NCBI GenBank assembly: GCA_024636835.1 | Contig: JAGXGH010000008.1 | Coordinates: 1-64,000, forward strand | Direction: 5' to 3' | DNA length: 64,000 bases | Origin: Verrucomicrobiales bacterium | GTDB lineage: Bacteria > Verrucomicrobiota > Verrucomicrobiia > Verrucomicrobiales > SLCJ01 | Shown: positions 18,501 to 27,899 of the stretch, piece after piece | How the letters are laid out: each line of letters starts with the position of its first letter | Numbering within the stretch: position 1 is the first letter of the stretch | The notes under the pieces: model-generated | What the model saw: only the letters and a program-made list of their open reading frames with translations | Database searches by the model: none | Told to the model about the DNA's origin: nothing | Made by a program: the position numbers and the translations under genes

Positions 18501-20051
18501 ATGACTGTCATGAAACCCACTCTCGTCGCTTTATCGCTCGCCGCCTGCTTGCTGCCTCCCTTGCTGGCTAAGGATGACTCCAGACCCAATGTTCTGTTCA
18601 TTCTTACCGACGACCAGTCGCCTTTCGATTTCAAATTCTATAACCCACAATCCACCCTCGATACCCCACGTCTCGACCAGCTCGCCTCAGAGGGCGTGAT
18701 CGTCGATGGAGCTTACCACATGGGCTCATTTTCCGGTGCTGTCTGCACGCCGTCACGCCATATGATCATGACTGGTCGCACACTTTGGCATTTGCCGGTC
18801 GGCCCTGATCAAGGCCTCTGCCCACCCAAGATCGAAGAACAAACGACTGGTGCGATCTTCAAGCGCGCCGGCTTCGCGACCATGCGCACCTGTAAAAAAG
18901 GCAATAGCTATGCGGCAGCCAACAAGCAGTTTGAAATCGTCCACGATGCCACCAAGCGCGGCGGCACTGCCGAAACCGGAAGCGCCTGGCACGCCGATCA
19001 AGTGCTCGACTTCCTCTCGACGCGTGAAAAGACCGCGGACAAGAAACCATTCTTCATTCACTTCGGCTTTTCCCACCCCCACGACACCCGTGACGGCACT
19101 ACAGAACTGTTGGAAAAATATGGCGCGACCAACCACAAAGACCGCAACGCCCTCCCCGCCGCCAACCCACGCCAACCGGCATTACCGCCGAACTATCTGA
19201 GCGCGCACCCCTTCGATAATACGCACATGAACGTCCGCGATGAGGTCGCGGTCAGTGGTGTGTGGGACAACCGCGATCCACAAACCATCCGCAACGAGCT
19301 CGGTCGCGAATATGCCTGCTCGGAAAACATCGATATCCAAATCGGCCGCGTGCTCGACAAACTCGAAGCGATGGGTGAACTCGAAAACACTTACATCATT
19401 TATACCGCCGATCACGGCATCGCCATCGGCCGCCATGGACTGCAAGGAAAGCAAAACCTTTACGAACACACCTGGCGCGTGCCGATGATTGTTAAAGGCC
19501 CCGGCATTCCTGCAGGAAAAAGAGTCACAGGCAACGTCTACCTACTCGACCTACTGCCCACCTTCTGCGATCTCGCTGGCGTGCAAATCCCAGAAACCGT
19601 GGAGGGCACCAGCTTCAAGCCTGTGATCAGCGGCGAGAAACCCATCATACGCGACACCCTCTATGGCGCCTATTGCGGCGGCGCAAAACCAGGCATGCGC
19701 AGCGTTAAGCAAGGCGACTGGAAACTCATCAAATACGAATCCGCCGACGGCAAAGCGCACACCACCCAACTCTTCAACCTCGCCGACAATCCGAACGAAC
19801 TTCTGACCGAACATCTCGATCCGAAAATCATTGAGGCGACAGGGATCCAACCTACTCCATCGCAACGCAATCTTGCAGAGGATCCAGCACACGCCGGCGA
19901 CCTCAAACGCATGGAAGCCCTACTGCTCTCCGAGATGCGCCGCCTCAACGACCCATGGCGATTCTCTAATCAACCCGATGACGGATTAGCCATGCCGGAA
20001 CAGGGAGCCAAGAAGCCAAGAAGAAAAAAGAAGCAGAAGGCGATCAAATAG
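18501..20051 (+). CDS. Secreted type I sulfatase (CTPSR active site)
   Basis: The 516-residue arylsulfatase-family protein has a signal peptide (to ~23, LLPPLLAKD), the metal-binding NVLFILTDDQS (Asp37, Asp38), and the formylglycine motif C-T-P-S-R (Cys82) followed by TGR. A second metal/substrate cluster is at YTADHGIAIGRHGLQGK. The Cys requires oxidation by a formylglycine-generating enzyme. The only FGE-like gene in the window (51452-52237) does not look catalytic. A Lys/Arg-rich tail (KKPRRKKKQKAIK) follows the domain. It probably removes sulfate from algal or host polysaccharides; the substrate is not determinable here. Confidence 0.93.
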   Translation: MTVMKPTLVALSLAACLLPPLLAKDDSRPNVLFILTDDQSPFDFKFYNPQSTLDTPRLDQLASEGVIVDGAYHMGSFSGAVCTPSRHMIMTGRTLWHLPVGPDQGLCPPKIEEQTTGAIFKRAGFATMRTCKKGNSYAAANKQFEIVHDATKRGGTAETGSAWHADQVLDFLSTREKTADKKPFFIHFGFSHPHDTRDGTTELLEKYGATNHKDRNALPAANPRQPALPPNYLSAHPFDNTHMNVRDEVAVSGVWDNRDPQTIRNELGREYACSENIDIQIGRVLDKLEAMGELENTYIIYTADHGIAIGRHGLQGKQNLYEHTWRVPMIVKGPGIPAGKRVTGNVYLLDLLPTFCDLAGVQIPETVEGTSFKPVISGEKPIIRDTLYGAYCGGAKPGMRSVKQGDWKLIKYESADGKAHTTQLFNLADNPNELLTEHLDPKIIEATGIQPTPSQRNLAEDPAHAGDLKRMEALLLSEMRRLNDPWRFSNQPDDGLAMPEQGAKKPRRKKKQKAIK

Positions 20052-20387
20052 CGACGATGCGTCCTCAATTTACCGAGACGAATATTAACCGCAGATGACA
20101 CAGATTTACGCAGATTCTATTTCAGCATGCCGACATCTGCGATCATCTGCCTAATCTGCGGTTACCATCATCGGGGAACCGACATGCCTGTCGGTTGAGT
20201 GAGGTTTAAATGAACCGTCAGTCGGACGCCTTCCTGGAATCGCACCACTCTGGATGGACAGGCATGTCCATCCTCATGCGTCTCTTCTCGGCTCATCATA
20301 TCGGGTGAACCGGCAAATTCCTCGCGTTCATGGTGGAATTCTGCGATTTGATTGAATCAATCGCCCGCTGTTCACGTCTAGCCCAAA
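20052..20387. repeat. Intergenic cluster of inverted repeats
   Basis: Three structures occupy this 336-base gap. First, an imperfect inverted repeat: AACCGCAGATGACACAGATT at 20097 is mirrored by CTGCCTAATCTGCGGTT ending 20163. Second, a perfect 8-bp hairpin AACCGACA-TGCC-TGTCGGTT at 20177-20196. Third, a perfect 9-bp hairpin GGATGGACA-GGCA-TGTCCATCC at 20252-20273, whose core is the reverse complement of the second. The paired inverted hairpins resemble a REPIN. No coding sequence is supported. Confidence 0.65.
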
Positions 20388-22757
20388 ATGAAACGTCTTC
20401 TGTTGCTCGTATTCCTTCCTCTGGCGATCTGCTATGGCGCGGAAAGGAATCAGGTAACCCACGAAGAGGTTTCGGCAGATAACACAGAATTTCTGCCGGT
20501 GCCGCCGCAACAGCAGTCTGAGTGGCACATGCCTACAAGCATGACCGATCCGCAAGGATTACTCAGTAGTTTTGTCGATCAATTGTTCAAGGCGGGGATG
20601 GCTGACCCGCGCGGCCTGCCCTACCACCATGTGAGCGTGATGGAAGATGGAAAACTTGTGCCAGCGCGCGGCTGGGTGTTGCCTGCAGATCAGAATCAGC
20701 GCTATGCGATTGGCTGGTGTGGCATGATCTATCCGGTGGCGGAAGTGGGTGAACTCGCGGATTTGAACGCGGATCTCGAAACCCTCAGAGCAAAAGGAGG
20801 ATTTTATGAGAGGCGCTACTATAGTTACGAGGAGAATTGGATTAGTTATATTATCGAAAAGTTTGAAGGCGGTCCGCGGATGATGCATCCCTTTGCCGCA
20901 CCTTTTATACTGCTGCGACTCGGATACCCGATCATGCTAGTGGACAAGAATAGTAGTCCGTTTGCGGAAGATGATGGTAAGGCGCATGAATGGTATCTTC
21001 ACGACAACGATTACGAAGCACTTGCAGACTTTGCGCGAATTACTCGTGACGATGGTGTAGCTGCGTGGATTGATGGAGATTATCCACTGGCTGCTGAGCG
21101 GCTAAAATATTTTGATGCCATCTGGCAAGCAGCTCAGAAGCGCTACCTCAGGGAAGAAGTTCAAGCCGATCTTCAGAACGATCCCATTGATCCATTTGCC
21201 GGGGGCTATCCAAGAATGATAGAGCTGAACAGTTCATGGCGGGATCTTCTCGTGGATTCGAAGCGGCGATTGATCCCCACCCCGGTTGTAGAGGGATCTA
21301 TAATTGAGCAAGCGATTGCCTCATGGGATCAAATCGATGAATTCACCAAGGAAAACCCTCCACCCTTATATCGTCTTGTCGCGTCATCCGGCCCTATGGC
21401 GATCAAGCCGTTACTCGATTGCTTGACCCATGACAAACGATGGACAGGTGTGGTGAAAGAAGATGATGAGAACCGCTGGGAACCCAAAATCATGCGGGTT
21501 CGCGATCTCGCAATCCTGGCATTAAACGAAGTTCTGGAGTTCTCTTTTGAAGAGATGCCTGGCGGAACCAGACAAACGGAGTCCGAATGGTATGATGAAG
21601 CCGCGACGAAGTATCAGCAGCTTTGCGCACGCTATGAATACCAATGGGGTCACGAATTATGGTATCGCATCCTCAACGATCCACAGAGTGAACTGGGATA
21701 CCAGCTATTGGCGGCGCATTTGATTGTGACCCCGGATTCCGAGCTTTCCAATCCGTATTACCATGGATTTGAAAGCGTTTCTGGAGGCGCGTATTGTGAA
21801 TCCTTCGAGACGATCAAGCCGTCGGATGTCCTGCGTAAACGCGAGAACCCATCGGTTTTGGAGCTCATGAAGTGCGCCTGGCAACGAGAATGCAAACAAG
21901 TGGATGAAGCCTTGGATAAAGGTGCGCAGGAAGTCATACCTACGTATTTTTGTGGAGGTACAGATGCGGTTCTTCGCTCGCAGGCACAAAACCTCGTGCA
22001 CTACATGGAGGACTGGAGCCCGGGGAATGTAGATATCCTCCACTCACACTACCGTTGGTTGCGCGAGGGGTTGGCCAAGGAGTGGAAAAAAGAAAACAGC
22101 CGGGATTACTATCTTGTAAAAATGTGTGAAGACACTCTGATTCGGCGCTTCATAGCGGGCGACGAAACTGCCATCACGGACTACATAGAGCTATTCCATG
22201 CGTCGATGCCACACGGAAGTCTTCCAATGCAATTCCCCCAACTGGCTCCAGCATCTCCTGAATTGGATAAGTTGGTGGCGGAAGCGTTTCTCGGAGAAAA
22301 CGCTCCGTTGAATTTCACTCATAAGCCCTGGGAGAAATACGAATCGCGAGAGAACTATATCGCTTGGAACACTCCTCTGCTGAGATTCCCGTCATACCGC
22401 AAGGCTCTGATCGAAGCGCTGCAATGCACCACAGTTCAAGCGACACTCCTGCTTACACCGGAAAAAGCGGAAATACTCTTCCATGCCAACCGAGCCGAAG
22501 AGCCTGAGCTTTTATATGACGAAGAGGGACTTCTCCCCAATCGCACAACGAATTCGGAGGTGGAGGTTAGAGTGTGTGATCTGATCGCATATCACTTCAT
22601 GCCCGGTATTATTCACCTCGGTGTCGGTTTCCAACCATGGAATCTCAACGCCTCGGAAACATCCTGGTTGGCTCCTGATTTTCATCTCGATGATCCATTG
22701 GAGCAGCGCGACAAAGCCATTGCCGAGTGGATCGAACGTTTGGAGGCCTACCATTAA
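20388..22757 (+). CDS. Secreted protein of unknown function (789 aa)
   Basis: The product begins with a signal peptide (MKRLLLLVFLPLAICYGAE) and has no later membrane helix. I recognise no domain. It is acidic and rich in aromatic residues, with Trp/Tyr-dense segments such as ENWISYIIEKFEGGPRMMHP and EYQWGHELWYRILNDPQSE. Regions ~325-500 read as helical repeats (PLYRLVASSGPMAIKPLLDCLTHD is HEAT-like in style). It is preceded by the hairpin cluster. Codon use is like the neighbours. It may be a lineage-specific exported protein. Confidence 0.75.
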   Translation: MKRLLLLVFLPLAICYGAERNQVTHEEVSADNTEFLPVPPQQQSEWHMPTSMTDPQGLLSSFVDQLFKAGMADPRGLPYHHVSVMEDGKLVPARGWVLPADQNQRYAIGWCGMIYPVAEVGELADLNADLETLRAKGGFYERRYYSYEENWISYIIEKFEGGPRMMHPFAAPFILLRLGYPIMLVDKNSSPFAEDDGKAHEWYLHDNDYEALADFARITRDDGVAAWIDGDYPLAAERLKYFDAIWQAAQKRYLREEVQADLQNDPIDPFAGGYPRMIELNSSWRDLLVDSKRRLIPTPVVEGSIIEQAIASWDQIDEFTKENPPPLYRLVASSGPMAIKPLLDCLTHDKRWTGVVKEDDENRWEPKIMRVRDLAILALNEVLEFSFEEMPGGTRQTESEWYDEAATKYQQLCARYEYQWGHELWYRILNDPQSELGYQLLAAHLIVTPDSELSNPYYHGFESVSGGAYCESFETIKPSDVLRKRENPSVLELMKCAWQRECKQVDEALDKGAQEVIPTYFCGGTDAVLRSQAQNLVHYMEDWSPGNVDILHSHYRWLREGLAKEWKKENSRDYYLVKMCEDTLIRRFIAGDETAITDYIELFHASMPHGSLPMQFPQLAPASPELDKLVAEAFLGENAPLNFTHKPWEKYESRENYIAWNTPLLRFPSYRKALIEALQCTTVQATLLLTPEKAEILFHANRAEEPELLYDEEGLLPNRTTNSEVEVRVCDLIAYHFMPGIIHLGVGFQPWNLNASETSWLAPDFHLDDPLEQRDKAIAEWIERLEAYH

Positions 22758-22876
22758 GTGGGTGTGCCACGTTAGTCCGAGCAAAGATTTAGACAACACT
22801 CCGACTTTTCCCTTGCGGCTGATTCGCGGCGACTCATATCGTGCTTAGGATTTCCCTCTGCTACTGGGATAGAACG

Positions 22877-23068
22877 ATGACGATGGCTAACGTATGTAAA
22901 AAATGTGGAATCACCACCTCTGAGTCGAGCCCACTGCATGATGTGAGGCGGTCTTTTCGCGTGAAGTCCATACTCCTATGCAATGAGTGCATCAATAAAC
23001 GGAATGAAGGAACGCATTTAGTAACTTTTCTGCTGCCCATAGCCTACCTGGCGTTCGGCATCCAGTAA
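22877..23068 (+). CDS. Short zinc-ribbon protein, possibly the 5' half of a broken gene
   Basis: Starting at MANVCKKCGITTSES (an MTM start is two codons upstream) the frame gives ~64 residues with CKKCG and LLCNEC knuckles and then a hydrophobic segment (LVTFLLPIAYLAFGIQ) that stops abruptly. The next frame, 37 bases on, encodes TPR repeats and is open back to 23043. A zinc ribbon, a membrane segment and a TPR domain in one protein would be sensible, so this may be the N-terminal part of a frameshifted gene. Confidence 0.5.
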   Translation: MTMANVCKKCGITTSESSPLHDVRRSFRVKSILLCNECINKRNEGTHLVTFLLPIAYLAFGIQ

Positions 23069-23105
23069 ATTTTATGGATTCCCCCTTCCTAGCGATGGAC
23101 TCCAA

Positions 23106-23669
23106 TTGATCAAAATCCCGTTCACTAATGTGAGCCAATTTGAACAGGTATTTGCAGCGTTTTATACTTATGAGGCTAGCTCTTTACTAGCAGAAGGTAA
23201 GGTCGATCAAGCTCGCAAACTCTGTCGTGAGCGATTAGCGGAATTTCCTGACGAGTTCTCTACCGTTGCAACTCTTGGCGATATTGAAATCACCGCAAAA
23301 AACTATTCCGAAGCTAGAATTCAATATCTAAAAGCAATGGAGACTGGGGTAACAATAGATGCTTTGAAAGCTCGACTTTGGAATAACATCGCGTGGTCTT
23401 CTCTGCAGATCGGTGGTGATGAGATGCTTAGAGAGGCCGACGATTATTCGGCACGTGCACTTGAGATCTCTCCAACTTCACCACCCGTGATAAGCACCAG
23501 AGGGTCAGTTCTTTTGGCACTTAATCGATTGGATGAAAGCATCGAACTACTGGAACTTGCCGAGAGAAGAGCAGAGACAAAGGAGGGAAAACGGTCGGCT
23601 AGTGATGCACTCCAGCAAGCCTATGAAAAACGGGCGTCAAACAGTGATACGTCAATGACGACGGTGTAA
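23106..23669 (+). CDS. TPR-repeat protein
   Basis: The 187-residue frame contains about three tetratricopeptide-like helix pairs: EASSLLAEGKVDQARKLCRE, LGDIEITAKNYSEARIQYLK and GSVLLALNRLDESIELLELA. The first available start is TTG at 23106, and the frame is open upstream to 23043, so the true N-terminus is uncertain and it may continue from the zinc-ribbon ORF by a frameshift. TPRs mediate protein-protein contacts. No partner is evident. Confidence 0.55.
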   Translation: MIKIPFTNVSQFEQVFAAFYTYEASSLLAEGKVDQARKLCRERLAEFPDEFSTVATLGDIEITAKNYSEARIQYLKAMETGVTIDALKARLWNNIAWSSLQIGGDEMLREADDYSARALEISPTSPPVISTRGSVLLALNRLDESIELLELAERRAETKEGKRSASDALQQAYEKRASNSDTSMTTV

Positions 23670-23761
23670 TCTCGTCACAATGCGCGCTTCCCGTTTTCGA
23701 CCTCTTGTCGGACTATCAAATTTCAGTTTGAAAAGAATCATCCTTTTCCTGTATATAGGCT

Positions 23762-23961
23762 TTGTTCAGCTTGGGTGTGATTTTTTCGATGGCCGGACTG
23801 GCCGGAGGCTTTTGAGTGCGGCTGGCACTGCCGCTTTTGCTTTTTTTTTGCGCGACAACGAGGTTTGGTTAGGCAACAACCAAGGCATTCCCACCTTGCC
23901 GTAAAAGCGGTGATGCTCACCGCACTCAAAAGCCTTCGGAAAAAATCACACTTGTTCAGCT
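23762..23961. mobile_element. MITE-like element with inverted arms and a 10-bp direct repeat
   Basis: The left arm (23775-23838: GTGTGATTTTTTC ... GGCTTTTGAGTGCGG ... CCGCTTTTGC) is mirrored by the right arm (23902-23951: GTAAAAGCGG ... CCGCACTCAAAAGCC ... GAAAAAATCACAC). The arms enclose about 60 bases with no gene. TTGTTCAGCT occurs on both sides (23762-23771 and 23952-23961) in the same orientation, as expected of a target-site duplication, with three extra bases on the left. It lies immediately upstream of a sulfatase gene and could affect its transcription. Confidence 0.65.
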
Positions 23962-23975
23962 GTATACCTCCAGAT

Positions 23976-25397
23976 ATGAAAACACTCCTCAGCTTCATCA
24001 TTGCCCTTAGCGCCTTATATCCAGCGATCGCCGCCGAATCCAAGCCCAACATCGTGATCATCTTTATCGACGACATGGGCTACGCTGATATTGGCCCATT
24101 CGGAGCGACCAAACAGAAAACGCCTCACCTCGACAAGATGGCCAGTGAGGGAATGAAGCTGACTTCATTTTACGCCGCTCCGGTTTGCTCAGTCTCTCGT
24201 GCGCAATTACTGACAGGCAGTTACGGACCTCGCATCGATGTTCCCAGCGTCTACTTTCCTGCAGGAAAGAACGGATTGAATCCAAAGGAAATTACCATTG
24301 CCGAACGTTTGAAGGAACTCGGCTATGCAACCATGTGTATCGGCAAATGGCACCTTGGTGATCAGCCGGAGTTTCTCCCGACCAAGCAAGGTTTCGATCA
24401 CTACTTTGGCATTCCCTATTCGAACGACATGCAGGTCAAATCCAGCGAGACCGGTGAGCGCGTCCTGCCGTTACTTCGAGATGACAAAGTGGCGGATCTT
24501 CTCACCGACGAGGAGCAACGCCAAATCGTCGAGCGCTACACCGACGAGGCCGTCAACTTCATCACCAAGAACAAGGACAAGCCATTTTTCCTTTACCTGC
24601 CACACACCGCCATTCACACCCCGATCTACCCAGGCAAGGCATTCCAAGGAAAATCCCAGAACGGTAGAGTCGGCGATTGGATCGAAGAACTCGATTGGTC
24701 AACCGGCAAGGTGCTCGATACGTTACGCGATCTAAAAATCGCCTCGAACACGCTGGTCATTTTCACCAGTGACAACGGTCCTTGGCTGATCAAGCAAGCG
24801 GACAGCGGCAGCGCCGGACCGCTTCGCGGCGGAAAAGGCAGCACTTGGGAAGGCGGCGTGAGAGTTCCAACTATCGCATGGTGGCCAGGAAAAATTGAAG
24901 CGAACACCACGGTGGATGCGGTGACTGGCACCATCGATCTTCTGCCCACCGCGGTTTCTCTAGCCGGTGGTGAGTTGCCTGAGCAGCCCGTTATTGATGG
25001 TCGGGATATTTCAGACATCATCCTTGGCAAGACCACCGAATCCTCTCGTGAAGCCCAATACTATTTTTCAGGCTTCGAGCTTCAAGCCGTGCGTCAAGGA
25101 CCATGGAAACTTGCGCTAGTTCCTCAAAGAGAAACCATGGGGCGTGGTGTTGCTCCCGATGCCCAAACTAAAAAACCGCGCCTCTACAATCTGGACGATG
25201 AGATTGGCGAGGTGACCAATGTGGCCTTCGAGCATCCTGAGATCGTTGCCAAGCTCACCGCTTTGGCAGAAAAAATGAAGTCGGAAATCTGCGGTAACAG
25301 CCCTACTGCACGTCGACCTGCTGGCAAGGTCGAAAATCCCGTCATGCTCTACCCCACCGAACCTCGCAAAAAGCGTGGGGCAAAGGACAAGAAGTAA
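23976..25397 (+). CDS. Secreted type I sulfatase (CSVSR active site)
   Basis: The start MKTLLSFIIALSALYPAIAA gives a good signal peptide and 473 residues; the frame is open upstream into the MITE-like element, but that part is not family-like. Metal-binding IVIIFIDDMGYAD (Asp32, Asp33) and TSDNGPW are present. The formylglycine motif reads C-S-V-S-R (Cys71), with Val in the usual Pro position. CIGKWHLGD supplies the Lys/His pair. The downstream GH2 gene is convergent (29-base gap). Confidence 0.92.
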   Translation: MKTLLSFIIALSALYPAIAAESKPNIVIIFIDDMGYADIGPFGATKQKTPHLDKMASEGMKLTSFYAAPVCSVSRAQLLTGSYGPRIDVPSVYFPAGKNGLNPKEITIAERLKELGYATMCIGKWHLGDQPEFLPTKQGFDHYFGIPYSNDMQVKSSETGERVLPLLRDDKVADLLTDEEQRQIVERYTDEAVNFITKNKDKPFFLYLPHTAIHTPIYPGKAFQGKSQNGRVGDWIEELDWSTGKVLDTLRDLKIASNTLVIFTSDNGPWLIKQADSGSAGPLRGGKGSTWEGGVRVPTIAWWPGKIEANTTVDAVTGTIDLLPTAVSLAGGELPEQPVIDGRDISDIILGKTTESSREAQYYFSGFELQAVRQGPWKLALVPQRETMGRGVAPDAQTKKPRLYNLDDEIGEVTNVAFEHPEIVAKLTALAEKMKSEICGNSPTARRPAGKVENPVMLYPTEPRKKRGAKDKK

Positions 25398-25426
25398 ACT
25401 CATTCCCTGACTCTTCGAAAAACGCA

Positions 25427-27499
25427 TCACTTCCGCCCAGGAGCGGTGGCCGGAGCATAGGTCCACGTCACTTGATCGGCGATCGTTTGGCCATCGTGCT
25501 CAGCAGTGGCGACCAAGGTGTTCTCACCTTCTTTCAGCGCGATATCCTTCCAAGTGTAGACAACACCATCCTTCTGCCCCGCAGGAAGAGCTTTGCCGTT
25601 GAGCGTGAGCTTGAGCGTATCAGCGTTACTATAGACTTTGAGTGGTGTTTTTTCTTCAGTGCGTATGAGGTGACGGCGACTTGTTATATACACAACGGCA
25701 TCGGGTGACCATGACGCTTTGTAAAAGTAGAACGCATCTTTCTTCACCTTACGATCACGCGTGACGAGCCCCTTGTTGTTGACGCCGATGGTGTCTCCCT
25801 CACTTCTACCTGCACTGGCAAAATCAAACATCACCCAGACAAAAGACCCCCAGATGAATGGACGCTTTTCAATAGCATTCCAATGCGCTTCGTGGAGGGT
25901 CGCCTGCCATTCTTCAGGATGCCAATCACCGCGAGGTTTCGGCGCTTCGGTCATGCCTTGTTGGTGATGAAGAATACTGGCACCCGCCCCGTATTCGCTC
26001 ACACCTAATGGCTGATCAGGCGCATAGGCATGAAAATCATCCAGTGCTCCATTCATATCGTCCGGGCTTCCGTAATACCAACCTGAGTAGGTATTGATCG
26101 CCAGCAAGTTGGTGAGCTTTGTTGCTTCGGGGCACCATTCTTGAGACTTGAAAAATGAGGCAGCAGTGGTGGGTCGGGTAGGATCCAGCTGATGAGCGAG
26201 ATCATTGAGTTTTTGAACCAGTGGAAACGCCGGATCTCCGCCCTGCAATTCATTCCAAAGCCCCCACATCACGATCGATGGATGGTTGCCAAGTTGAGCA
26301 ATCATTTCCTCAAGTTGTTGAGTCGCGTTTTGAGTGAAGGCCTCGGATTTACGAATGTCATTCACCAGAGGAATCTCAGACCAGGCAATGATGCCGTAGC
26401 GATCACACAACTGTAAAAAGTAATCCGCATGGGGGTAGTGAGCGAGGCGAACGGCATTGGCACCCATTTCGCGGATAAGTTCCATATCTAACTCCATGTC
26501 GGCCTCGCTGACCGCCGAGCCTTTATCGCCAAAACTCTGATGCCTGCAAACCCCGCGGAGACGGTATGGTTTCCCATTGAGGGTGAAGCCCCGATCCTTG
26601 TCGAAGTTAAAGAATCGTAGCCCGAGGGGTTGGCTGATAATGTCGACGACTTTGCCATCGGTCATTAATACAACCATTATTGTATAGAGGTACGGATCCT
26701 CGATGCCATTCCAGAGGTGAGGCTGTTTGATCGTTACAGATTGGGATACTAAGTCAGAGATCCCTTCCTGATCTGACTCGATATCCGCAACCACCCGCCC
26801 TAATACATCGAGGATGCTGGTCTTGACCACGTAGGATTTCGAGTCGGCGTCCTTATTGGAAATATAAGTCATTACCGAAACCGTCGCTTGCTCGGGGCTG
26901 ACTTCAGATTGGCGGACACGAACTCCACTACTGCCATGGACGAGTGGGCTGATGCAAAGCGGTCCAGTTTGGATCACATGCACTGGACGATAGATGCCAC
27001 CGAAATAGGTGAAGTCGATACTGAGAGGAGGAACATCAGGGAAGAACGAATTGTCTACTCGCAATGCGAGAAGGTTATTGCCTGCCTTCATAGCATCGGT
27101 GATCTCGTAGGTGAATGCCGTAAAGCCCCCACGGTGCTGGCCCAATTGAGTGCCGTTGAGATAAACATCAGCGACCGTCAATGCGGCTTCGAAACGCAGG
27201 AAAGTTCTCGTGCCCTGCGGGGTTTCAGGAAACTCAAGGCTCCGACGATACCAACCCGCCCCGCGATAGTAGCGCTTATCCCCTGGTGCATTCAAAGGTT
27301 CATCAACATGGTTCCAAGTGTGTGGGATATCCACGGACAGCCAGGCACTGTCGTCGAAATCTACAGCTATAGCTCCTTTGGCATCTGCCTTATGAAAGCG
27401 CCAACCTTGATTAATGGATCGATCCAAACGTTGCCCATGGAGCGATTGGCAGAAAGGAAAAAGCGTGATCAGAAAACAGAAAAGCAAGCAACGGTTCAT
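25427..27499 (-). CDS. Secreted glycoside hydrolase family 2 (beta-galactosidase/glucuronidase-like)
   Basis: The 690-residue exported enzyme (signal peptide LLFCFLITLFPFCQSLHGQ) has the GH2 order: jelly-roll sugar-binding domain (WRFHKA..., AWYRRSLEFP-type segment, VYLNGTQLGQHRGGFTAF), immunoglobulin-like domain, and TIM barrel (RLRGVCRHQSFGDKGSA). The acid/base Glu is in MWGLWNELQGG (~residue 416) and the nucleophile Glu in GVSEYGAGA (~500). A short C-terminal beta domain follows. It would act on beta-galactosides or related residues of sulfated polysaccharide, together with the adjacent sulfatases. Confidence 0.93.
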   Translation of the reverse strand: MNRCLLFCFLITLFPFCQSLHGQRLDRSINQGWRFHKADAKGAIAVDFDDSAWLSVDIPHTWNHVDEPLNAPGDKRYYRGAGWYRRSLEFPETPQGTRTFLRFEAALTVADVYLNGTQLGQHRGGFTAFTYEITDAMKAGNNLLALRVDNSFFPDVPPLSIDFTYFGGIYRPVHVIQTGPLCISPLVHGSSGVRVRQSEVSPEQATVSVMTYISNKDADSKSYVVKTSILDVLGRVVADIESDQEGISDLVSQSVTIKQPHLWNGIEDPYLYTIMVVLMTDGKVVDIISQPLGLRFFNFDKDRGFTLNGKPYRLRGVCRHQSFGDKGSAVSEADMELDMELIREMGANAVRLAHYPHADYFLQLCDRYGIIAWSEIPLVNDIRKSEAFTQNATQQLEEMIAQLGNHPSIVMWGLWNELQGGDPAFPLVQKLNDLAHQLDPTRPTTAASFFKSQEWCPEATKLTNLLAINTYSGWYYGSPDDMNGALDDFHAYAPDQPLGVSEYGAGASILHHQQGMTEAPKPRGDWHPEEWQATLHEAHWNAIEKRPFIWGSFVWVMFDFASAGRSEGDTIGVNNKGLVTRDRKVKKDAFYFYKASWSPDAVVYITSRRHLIRTEEKTPLKVYSNADTLKLTLNGKALPAGQKDGVVYTWKDIALKEGENTLVATAEHDGQTIADQVTWTYAPATAPGRK

Positions 27500-27568
27500 A
27501 AAGAATACTATTCAGCCAAAGCAGCCTTCGTCTAGTCATTGATGGCAACTCCGCTCGGCTTCAACGAC

Positions 27569-27690
27569 TTAGTTCAAGCCCTGAACTTTCACATGCATAA
27601 ACATGAACTTGTTGTCGCTAAGTCGCAGCGGCTTGCCGCTGGTGGTGGTGATATTCTTGAGAATGACTTCCCGGGTGATCACCGAGGAAA
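27569..27690 (-). pseudogene. Remnant of the 3' end of a beta-helix (pectate-lyase-fold) gene
   Basis: Read on the minus strand this stretch encodes VITREVILKN..TTTSGKPLRLS-like sequence ending VKVQGLN and a TAA stop. It corresponds to the C-terminal end of the intact gene at 41440-42972 (VNVQGLE). By eye 83 aligned bases differ at five positions. No upstream part of the gene is present; similarity ends near 27683. It marks the left boundary of the ECF/giant-protein block. Confidence 0.85.
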
Positions 27691-27795
27691 TTTCTTATGG
27701 ATTGCTTAGATCCAGTTTATCCAAAACAGTCCTCCCTCAGAGCGCTCTAGTCCAGCATCCTCGACAGAACCACTTAGAGTTCGGCACCGTAGCAA

Positions 27796-27816
27796 AAATT
27801 TAGAGCATCTAAATTT
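27796..27816. promoter_or_regulatory. Perfect 8-5-8 inverted repeat upstream of the ECF sigma gene
   Basis: AAATTTAG-AGCAT-CTAAATTT lies 84 bases before the sigma-factor start. Its symmetry and A/T-rich half-sites suit a dimeric repressor operator. The rest of 27691-27899 has no supported gene. Its role is inferred from position only. Confidence 0.45.
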
Positions 27817-27899
27817 CAATTGAACCATTTCGGCTCTTCCGTCACTTAATGTGGTGAATACTCCCGCGCCGATGGCGATGATCATAAGCACTGGTTTTT

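Noticed and set aside
23680-23904. 74-codon + strand ORF
   Set aside because: It runs across the left arm of the MITE-like element and has no protein-like pattern beyond a chance hydrophobic stretch.
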